NCBI GenBank assembly: GCA_014763615.1
Contig: JACXVB010000005.1
Location: forward strand, 84,457 to 148,456
Direction: 5' to 3'
DNA: 64,000 nt
From: Sphingobacteriales bacterium
Lineage (GTDB): Bacteria > Bacteroidota > Bacteroidia > Sphingobacteriales > Sphingobacteriaceae
Under the pieces are notes generated by a model, which worked only from the letters and a program-made list of their open reading frames with translations, did no database searches and was not told where the DNA came from. Made by a program: the position numbers and the translations under genes. Positions 57,729 through 64,000 of the stretch are shown piece by piece (positions within the stretch are counted from its first letter, which is position 1; every line of letters begins with the position of its first letter).

Positions 57729-59903
57729 TTATTTGATAAATAATAATTCTCTGAATTTTGGCAAAGGCCAGATGTTATCATCTACCAATAATTCTAATTT
57801 ATCAACGTGGTAACGAATGGAGTCAAAATAAGATTTTACTTTTTCATCATAAGCAATCGCTTTTTCACGAGAGTCTTCGATTTTATTTGCAATTTTTCTT
57901 TCTTCTACCATGGCTTCAACATTGACTTTAATGAAGTTTACATGCTCAGAAATTTGAGTAATAATCATCATTTGAGACGCATAAGCATCAGGTTTTAAAC
58001 CGATATCTTTTAAACCTTTTACGTTTTCTACCAAAGAAGTTTGGTATTTGATTGCACACGGAATCACTACATTGGTTACCATTTCGCCAATTACTCTGGC
58101 TTCAATTTGTAATTTTTTATAGTAATCTTCTAATAAAATTTCATGGCGAGCATGTGCTTCTCTGAGACTGAAAACACCAGTTTCTTCGAATAATTTAATT
58201 GATTTTTCAGATACTAAAGCATCTAAAGCTTTAGGTGTAGTTTTGATGTTTGATAACCCACGTTTTTCTGCTTCTACAGCCCACTCCTCACTATAACCAT
58301 TACCTTCAAAACGGATGGCTTTTGATTCTTTGATGTATTTTTTCACGATGGTTAAGATAGCAACATCTTTTTTCTCCCCTTTCTTAATCAACTTATCTAC
58401 CTCAGCTTTAAACTTGATCAATTGATCAGCCATAATCATGTTTAGGGTAGTCATGGGGTTAGAAGAGTTTGCAGAAGAACCTACGGCTCTCAATTCAAAC
58501 TTGTTTCCAGTGAACGCAAAAGGAGAAGTTCTGTTTCTATCTGTATTATCTAACAAGATTGAAGGAATCTTAGGAATACTGTGCCACATGGTGCTTTCTT
58601 CCTTCGCTTTTTTGCTGATTCTTGAAGTTTCAATCTCATCCAAAACATCATTTAACTGACTTCCTAAGAAGATAGAAATGATTGCTGGAGGAGCTTCATT
58701 AGCACCTAAACGGTGATCATTACTTACAGATGCAATAGATGCTCTTAATAAGTCAGAATGCTCATAAACCGCTTTAATGGTGTTTACAAAGAAAGTTAAA
58801 AACATCAAATTGTTCTTTGGCGTTTTACCCGGAGAAAGTAAATTCTTACCTGTATCTGTAATCATCGACCAGTTGTTGTGTTTTCCTGATCCATTAATTC
58901 CGGCGTAAGGTTTCTCGTGTAATAACACTTTGAAATGATGTCTTTTAGCTATCTTTTCCATTAAATCCATTAATAATTGATTATGGTCTATAGCTAAGTT
59001 GATTTCTTCATAAATAGGAGCACACTCAAATTGTGAAGGAGCCACCTCATTATGTCGCGTTTTTAAAGGAATGCCAAGTTGTAAAGCCTCAGTTTCAAAA
59101 TCCTGCATAAAAGCCACTACTCTTTCTGGGATTGAACCGAAGTAATGATCTTCTAATTGCTGATTTTTAGCCGATGAATGGCCAAATAAGGTACGACCTG
59201 TTAATAACATATCAGGTCTTGCGTTGAACAAAGCTAAATCAACTAAGAAATATTCTTGCTCAATACCTAAAGAAGAGTTTACTTTTGTGATGCTTTTATC
59301 AAAAAAATGACAAACATCTACTGCTGCTTTATCTAAGGCAGCTAAAGCTCTTAATAAAGGCGCTTTATAGTCTAACGCTTCTCCGGTATAAGAAACAAAA
59401 ACCGTTGGAATACATAATGTTTTTCCAAAGATGAAAGCTGGAGAAGATGGATCCCAAGCAGTGTATCCTCTAGCTTCAAAGGTACTTCTGATACCACCAT
59501 TTGGGAAACTTGATGCATCAGGCTCTTGTTGTACCAAGGCATCGCCTGAAAATTTTTCTACTGCCGTACCATCTGAAGCTGGCTCAAAAAAAGAATCATG
59601 CTTTTCAGCAGTGCTACCCGTTAAAGGTTGGAACCAATGTGTATAATGTGTTACGCCTTTACTCATGGCCCAAGACTTCATCGCTGATGCGATATGCTCA
59701 GCGATGTCACGCTCTATGGGTGTCCCTTTTTCTCCTGCATTCACAATTGCTTGAAAAGCTTCTTTAGACATGTAGGCTTTCATTTTTGTTTTGTCAAAAA
59801 CGTTAGCACCAAAGTAGTCTGAGATTTTTGTAGATGGTACCTTCAGTTCAGGAATAGTTCTTCCTAAAACAGATTGAAGTGCTTGAAATCTAATAGTTGA
59901 CAT
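57729..59903 (-). CDS. glnN: Glutamine synthetase type III
   Basis: 724 residues, the length of GSIII. Typical pieces: VTHYTHWFQPLTGSTAEKHD, GIEQEYFLVD (metal and glutamate site), KTRHNEVAPSQFE, NGSGKHNNWSM (ATP site) and the C-terminal helical extension. Makes glutamine from glutamate and ammonia. A TATTTTTG box at 59954-59961 would give a leader of about 45 nt. Alone in its unit. Confidence 0.96.
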   Translation of the reverse strand: MSTIRFQALQSVLGRTIPELKVPSTKISDYFGANVFDKTKMKAYMSKEAFQAIVNAGEKGTPIERDIAEHIASAMKSWAMSKGVTHYTHWFQPLTGSTAEKHDSFFEPASDGTAVEKFSGDALVQQEPDASSFPNGGIRSTFEARGYTAWDPSSPAFIFGKTLCIPTVFVSYTGEALDYKAPLLRALAALDKAAVDVCHFFDKSITKVNSSLGIEQEYFLVDLALFNARPDMLLTGRTLFGHSSAKNQQLEDHYFGSIPERVVAFMQDFETEALQLGIPLKTRHNEVAPSQFECAPIYEEINLAIDHNQLLMDLMEKIAKRHHFKVLLHEKPYAGINGSGKHNNWSMITDTGKNLLSPGKTPKNNLMFLTFFVNTIKAVYEHSDLLRASIASVSNDHRLGANEAPPAIISIFLGSQLNDVLDEIETSRISKKAKEESTMWHSIPKIPSILLDNTDRNRTSPFAFTGNKFELRAVGSSANSSNPMTTLNMIMADQLIKFKAEVDKLIKKGEKKDVAILTIVKKYIKESKAIRFEGNGYSEEWAVEAEKRGLSNIKTTPKALDALVSEKSIKLFEETGVFSLREAHARHEILLEDYYKKLQIEARVIGEMVTNVVIPCAIKYQTSLVENVKGLKDIGLKPDAYASQMMIITQISEHVNFIKVNVEAMVEERKIANKIEDSREKAIAYDEKVKSYFDSIRYHVDKLELLVDDNIWPLPKFRELLFIK

Positions 59904-60668
59904 TGTTTAGGTGTTTATTAGGGTGTTAAAAATCATTTTTTTAAATAATGGTTCAAAAATAGAATGATTTTATTGATTTTTCTTTAATTTTTGTTTAAAA
60001 TCAGAATTAGATCTGATTTTTTAAAGAATAATATTTCTTAATGATTTTAATTTTTGTAAAATACTTCAATTTCTCTACGGATTTTAAAGACGATTAGTGT
60101 TTTTGTGGTCATTAAATTTCATCTAGGCAAAAAGCGCTCATTTTTTTCATAAAATATAATTAAAACTTAGTCATCAATAAAGATTCAAAATAAGCGATAA
60201 AGAAATCAATAATTGAGATAATTATATGGAGTTCATCACAAAACATCAATACAAATCAGCACGAGGAAGCTCGGTTAAATTTGGGAGTTTTGAATGCCAT
60301 AGCCTATAGAAAAAGTTTAGGTAATCATTAAAAAAACTAGGAGGTGTTTTCCACATTTAGCTCAAGAAAAGCAAATCAGTGGGAGTCTTTTGTTTCTTTT
60401 TAGAGTAGAGCCTAAGGGGGAAAACACGGATACAAAATTGTACGAGGAAAATAGGCAATGGATGCACTGAAGATCCAAATTAGTGTAGTTAAAAAAATCT
60501 CCGTTTTAGAAATTGGGTTTTCAAAACCCAAAACCCATGAAGGTGGCTTATACTTTTTCTATCTGATTTATAATGGCCAAATAAATTTTTTTCTAACAGA
60601 AAGGACTTTTTTTATTTAGAAGAGTGCTTTTTTTATTTTTATACTTGTAGAAATAGCCAAAAATAATC
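59904..60668. other. Long intergenic region upstream of glnN
   Basis: 765 bp. It holds the glnN promoter on the minus strand and a 19-bp palindrome TTGGGTTTT-C-AAAACCCAA (60513-60531). A short open stretch near 60235-60330 (NQHEEARLNLGVLNAIAYRK) looks protein-like but has no start and may be a gene remnant. Nothing else was recognised. Confidence 0.4.
59954..59961 (-). promoter_or_regulatory. Promoter -7 box of glnN
   Basis: Minus-strand TATTTTTG, exact TAnnTTTG, about 50 nt before the ATG at 59903. Confidence 0.5.
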
Positions 60669-61613
60669 GTGTTAAAAGAAGTTTCTAAAGAACAATGGAT
60701 ACAAATAATTAGTGAGAAATCAACATCCGTTTTTGATGATCCTGATTATTTAGAACTTATTTCTAGACTTCATCGTACTGTTATTCATTATTATGTTTTT
60801 TACCGTCAAGAAAAGCATTTATTAGGTTTTGCCGTTCATATCAAAGGGAATTCAATAGTAGTTCCAGACCATTACTCTTATTCAAGTTTTTGGTGGAGTG
60901 ATACGCTCACGGATTTTGGTTTCTTTGAGGCTTTAGATGCTGCATTAAAAGATTTGAGAAGATTTTATAAATCTTTTTCTTTCAGATTACCTCCGGAGGT
61001 AACAGATATTAGAGCATTTATCTTAAATGGATGTGATGCAAAAGTAAATTATACTTATTTGCTTAAAACAGGTAAGCATAAAGTTTATAGAGCAAATCTT
61101 TCTGAAAAATTAAAACAGGCTGAAAATTATGATTTTGAATTAGTTTTGGGATCTAATTTCGAAGAAGTTCTTGATCAACAAATCAAAGACTTTCAAATTT
61201 TCGGCTACACAAAAAATAAAACACATTTTTACCAAAAATACTTTGAAGTGTTATTTGAAAACAATTTCATCAAATCTTATAGCTTATATTTAGACCATAA
61301 ATTAAAGGCTTCATCGATAATTATAATTGATAAAAAGGCTTCTAAAGCGTATAATCTTCTACATTCTACTTCAAAAAATAATAATCACTTTCAAGCAAGT
61401 GCGTGGCTTTATCAGCAGATTATAATTAATCTGTTTAATAGTGAGATACAGACTTTGGATCTTTACGGAGCAGATATGAAAGGAATAGCAAATTTTAAAT
61501 CTGGATTTAGAGGGGAGCTGAAACCTCATTTTACGATTAATTATTCTGCTAAAAGAGTTTATTGGATAGAAAGTTTAGGACGTTTAAAAAGTTTTATCAA
61601 AAAGTTTCTCTAA
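60669..61613 (+). CDS. FemAB/GNAT-like acyl- or aminoacyltransferase
   Basis: 314 residues. The second half (KTHFYQKYFEVLFENNFIKSYSLYLDHKLKASSIIIIDKKASKAYNLLHSTSK, given in part, and LDLYGADMKGIANFKSGFRGELKPH) is the GNAT-fold core of FemAB-like proteins in polysaccharide and sortase-type loci. Substrate unknown; cytosolic. GTG start. It overlaps the convergent asparagine synthetase gene by 4 nt. Neighbouring asparagine synthetase and the T9SS-type protein suggest a surface-modification locus continuing to the right. Confidence 0.75.
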   Translation: MLKEVSKEQWIQIISEKSTSVFDDPDYLELISRLHRTVIHYYVFYRQEKHLLGFAVHIKGNSIVVPDHYSYSSFWWSDTLTDFGFFEALDAALKDLRRFYKSFSFRLPPEVTDIRAFILNGCDAKVNYTYLLKTGKHKVYRANLSEKLKQAENYDFELVLGSNFEEVLDQQIKDFQIFGYTKNKTHFYQKYFEVLFENNFIKSYSLYLDHKLKASSIIIIDKKASKAYNLLHSTSKNNNHFQASAWLYQQIIINLFNSEIQTLDLYGADMKGIANFKSGFRGELKPHFTINYSAKRVYWIESLGRLKSFIKKFL

Positions 61614-63421
61614 TCTAAATGCTCATCAGCCCATAATTTTAAGGATAATAAAATCCACACCTTTCTGTAGTAGCCTCTTTTACCTTTAAAAAAGTTTATA
61701 ACTATTTGTTTAATTTCATCCTGATTAAACCATTGGTAAAGTACAGAGGGTTTCAATAAATTAACCTCCACAAATTCTTTTAAATCTTCTTTTAGCCAAT
61801 TCTCGATAGGGATTGAGAAACCTTTCTTAGGTCTTTCAAGAAGTTCTTTTGGGATGTATTGATGGGTAATTTGTTTTAAAATATACTTATTTTGATGCTG
61901 ATGAACTTTAAGGTTACCATGGATAGTGCTTAAGTAGGATACCAATTCAACATCTAAAAATGGGTCTCTATTTTCAATTCCGCAAAACATCATAGATCTG
62001 TCTGCTTTCATCAACAAATCCTCTGGAAGATAATATTGTAAATCAAAATCTAATAATTGATTTAGCGCATCTTTGGCAGAATTTAAAGGCAATACATCCG
62101 TTTTTGATGAAGTTAAGAGTTCAATTTCATGGTCGCTAAAAAAAGCGATTGAATTTTCATAAAAGCTTTTTAAAGATTGATTTTTTAATAAAGAAGGCAA
62201 CTTTGGATGTATATATTTTGATTGCTGAACATGAGGAATAAATTTAGCGATATAATAATTTTTAAGTGTGGAACGATAGTGACCGTAACCAGCAAAAAGT
62301 TCGTCTCCACCTTCGGAGGATAAAAGTACCTTAACCTTTTTACTCGCAAAATTAGCCGCAGACAGTAAAGCTACAGCGCCACTATCACCCATCGGTTCAT
62401 CATAAATTTTACCTAAGTTTTTGATGGTTTTAAAGGCTTCTACTTTTGTTAAATAATGCTCATGATGCACTGTTCCTAAATATAGAGCTATTTTTTGGGC
62501 ATCTAAGGCTTCATTAAATTGATTATCCTCAAAACCGATACTAAAAGTTTGAATAGGGGAGAACGCTTGATTTTTTTGAAGGATAGCAGCCGTAGTAGCA
62601 CTATCATATCCGCCGCTAAGTAATACTCCAACAGGAACATCAGCAATCATTCTTGATAAAACAGACTTCTCGAGTAAATCTTTAGTTTTTCGAATAATTT
62701 CAGGTAATTCTGTGATTTTTTTATAGGCAACTTTGTTCGGAAATTCCCAAAATTTTGATTTCTTGAATTCTTTGTTTTCGAGATTAATTTGGATAAACTC
62801 AGCAGGCCTTAACTTATAAATATCTTCAAAAATGGAAAGCTCATTTGGGAAATAGCCAAATTTTAAAAATAGTAATAATGCTTTTTGATTTATTTTTTTT
62901 TCTTGCAGATGATTTTTTAAAGCTTTTAATTCTGAGGCAAAACTTAGCGTATCATTTTGATAATGATAAAATATTGGCTTAACACCTAATTTATCTCTTG
63001 CAATTGTTGCTTTTTGTAATTTATAGTCGATGATACAAAACGCAAAAATTCCATTCATTCGATTTAGAAAATCATCAGGCCATTGCATATAGCTGTGCAA
63101 AAGCACTTCTGTATCACATTCTGTATTAAAATGATGACCTAAATTTTGAAGTTGAGTTTTGAGCTCTTTGAAATTATAAATTGTACCGTTAAAAACAGTG
63201 ATGAAATTTTTACAATCACTCATCATGGGTTGATGCCCGTTTAAACTGGTATCAATGATAGATAATCTATGAGAGGCTAATCCTAGATGATAAGCTTTAT
63301 TTTTATCAAAATAAAAACCAGAATCATCTACCCCTCTATGCTTTAAATATGCAGCATCCTTTTGTAAATCATCAGAATTTAGCTTTTTACTAAAATCTAT
63401 AAAACCATTAATTCCACACAT
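61610..63421 (-). CDS. asnB: Asparagine synthetase (glutamine-hydrolysing)
   Basis: 603 residues. MCGINGFIDF places the glutaminase nucleophile Cys at position 2, followed by HRGVDDSGFY and SHRLSIID. The synthetase half has the PP-loop LLSGGYDSATTAAIL. Such proteins in polysaccharide loci often amidate a sugar or peptide rather than making free asparagine. It begins 1 nt after the stop of the preceding minus-strand gene, so it is probably cotranscribed with it. Confidence 0.9.
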   Translation of the reverse strand: MCGINGFIDFSKKLNSDDLQKDAAYLKHRGVDDSGFYFDKNKAYHLGLASHRLSIIDTSLNGHQPMMSDCKNFITVFNGTIYNFKELKTQLQNLGHHFNTECDTEVLLHSYMQWPDDFLNRMNGIFAFCIIDYKLQKATIARDKLGVKPIFYHYQNDTLSFASELKALKNHLQEKKINQKALLLFLKFGYFPNELSIFEDIYKLRPAEFIQINLENKEFKKSKFWEFPNKVAYKKITELPEIIRKTKDLLEKSVLSRMIADVPVGVLLSGGYDSATTAAILQKNQAFSPIQTFSIGFEDNQFNEALDAQKIALYLGTVHHEHYLTKVEAFKTIKNLGKIYDEPMGDSGAVALLSAANFASKKVKVLLSSEGGDELFAGYGHYRSTLKNYYIAKFIPHVQQSKYIHPKLPSLLKNQSLKSFYENSIAFFSDHEIELLTSSKTDVLPLNSAKDALNQLLDFDLQYYLPEDLLMKADRSMMFCGIENRDPFLDVELVSYLSTIHGNLKVHQHQNKYILKQITHQYIPKELLERPKKGFSIPIENWLKEDLKEFVEVNLLKPSVLYQWFNQDEIKQIVINFFKGKRGYYRKVWILLSLKLWADEHLD

Positions 63422-64000
63422 TTATCTCAATAAATAAATTTTTCCGGTTTGATTTTTAAAGAATTGATTGCTGTTGGTTGTCTGCCTATTTTTGAAACTT
63501 TCCGTATCCTCAATAAATACTTTATAAAAATATACGCCATTAGCTAAACGATCCCCAAATTGATCTGTCCCGTCCCAACTGAAGGCAGAAATATTATTCC
63601 CAATTTGTATAGAACCTAGTTCGTATTTCAATATTTCTCGTACAATCTTACCAGATTGCGTGAGGATTTGTATTTTGATTTTATCTGGTACTTTTTGGCC
63701 TGTAATGGTGAACACAAATCTCATGTTATTGACAACAGGATTTGGATATGGATAGAAGTTTGTGATACTAGACTCATTAATTACCTCAAAACTAATCTCA
63801 TAATCGTTAGCCGAATTGTAGTTTCCTGATTGATCTTTTCCTCGAACTTTTAAAGTATAAATACCATCTTCTAAATGAATTGGGTTATAATTTACAGTTG
63901 CACTATTTTGAGACAAATCAACAGCAGGAGTAAATAATAGTTGATTAGTACTGTAATTTAGTCTTTTAAAATCATTATTACTCTCTTTTTTAATATACAC
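63422..64000 (-). CDS. Type IX secretion C-terminal domain protein, C-terminal fragment
   Basis: The window ends inside this gene; 192 residues of its C-terminus are present, with no start. An Ig-like part (DGIYTLKVRGKDQSGNYNSANDYEISFEV) is followed by FYPYPNPVVNNMRFVFTITG and a FlgD-like fold (NISAFSWDGTDQFGDRLANGVYFYKVF), ending KIYLLR. This resembles the C-terminus of large type IX secreted or sortase-related proteins (C25 peptidase or PorU2-like); which one cannot be said without the N-terminus. Directly upstream of asnB. Confidence 0.7.
   Translation of the reverse strand: MYIKKESNNDFKRLNYSTNQLLFTPAVDLSQNSATVNYNPIHLEDGIYTLKVRGKDQSGNYNSANDYEISFEVINESSITNFYPYPNPVVNNMRFVFTITGQKVPDKIKIQILTQSGKIVREILKYELGSIQIGNNISAFSWDGTDQFGDRLANGVYFYKVFIEDTESFKNRQTTNSNQFFKNQTGKIYLLR

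Noticed and set aside
60235-60330. Open stretch upstream of the FemAB-like gene as a transposase remnant
   Set aside because: Only about 40 codons, no start, and no motif strong enough to name a family.

Overview
The window is AT-rich chromosomal DNA of a member of the Bacteroidota, most likely a Sphingobacteriaceae bacterium of Pedobacter type. The signs are: promoters with the Bacteroidota -7 box TAnnTTTG, almost no Shine-Dalgarno sequences, frequent TTG starts, a tmRNA tag ending GENNYALAA, a type III glutamine synthetase, type IX secretion proteins (DUF5103/T9SS plug, FlgD-like C-terminal cargo domain), TamL/LolA envelope genes and tRNA genes without encoded CCA. Genus is inferred, not proven.

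Layout. 0-8 kb: core genes (HPt domain fragment, purS, pssA, rho, pyrF, DUF2851, PspC-like) followed by a surface-glycan type pair (TIGR04325 methyltransferase, GT8 glycosyltransferase) and an ankyrin protein. 8-22 kb: ftsK-lolA-hypothetical-PhnP-like operon, tRNA-Leu, two exported proteins, a thioesterase, T9SS plug protein, ABC-F ATPase, a hydrolase and a TonB-family beta-barrel. 22.2-28.4 kb: an accessory island. A type IIG/ISP restriction-modification enzyme is split in two by a YhcG/DUF1016 nuclease gene. Its C-terminal half carries an in-frame, inverted-repeat-flanked DUF559 endonuclease module, and both halves carry further in-frame copies of the same palindromic repeat. The island continues with about 900 bp of non-coding DNA packed with promoter-hairpin-terminator units and palindromes, then an orphan gene. 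28.4-43.6 kb: core genes again (pyrD, tRNA-Cys, TrmH-type methyltransferase, TamL, patatin phospholipase, TPR histidine kinase, tRNA-Arg, ychF, DUF5362, UbiD-like decarboxylase, S10 peptidase). 43.6-47.2 kb: a second accessory patch with a 53-residue six-cysteine peptide gene, a large thioredoxin-fold lipoprotein/exported protein, a decayed second thioredoxin-fold gene and a pair of about 68-bp direct repeats at its edges. 47.2-53.7 kb: a complete TetR-regulated RND efflux operon. 53.7-64 kb: a four-helix-bundle pseudogene, tmRNA, an aminotransferase, purM, glnN, a FemAB/GNAT-like protein, an asparagine synthetase and the C-terminal end of a type IX secretion cargo or sortase-like protein.

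Working together. The purine (purS, purM) and pyrimidine (pyrF, pyrD) genes are scattered rather than clustered. Envelope biogenesis is well represented (LolA, TamL, T9SS plug, TonB beta-barrel, patatin). The two most interesting places are the split restriction-modification locus with its nested nucleases and adjoining RNA island, and the small Cys-rich peptide with its thioredoxin-fold neighbours. All functional statements come from reading the sequence; no database search was run.
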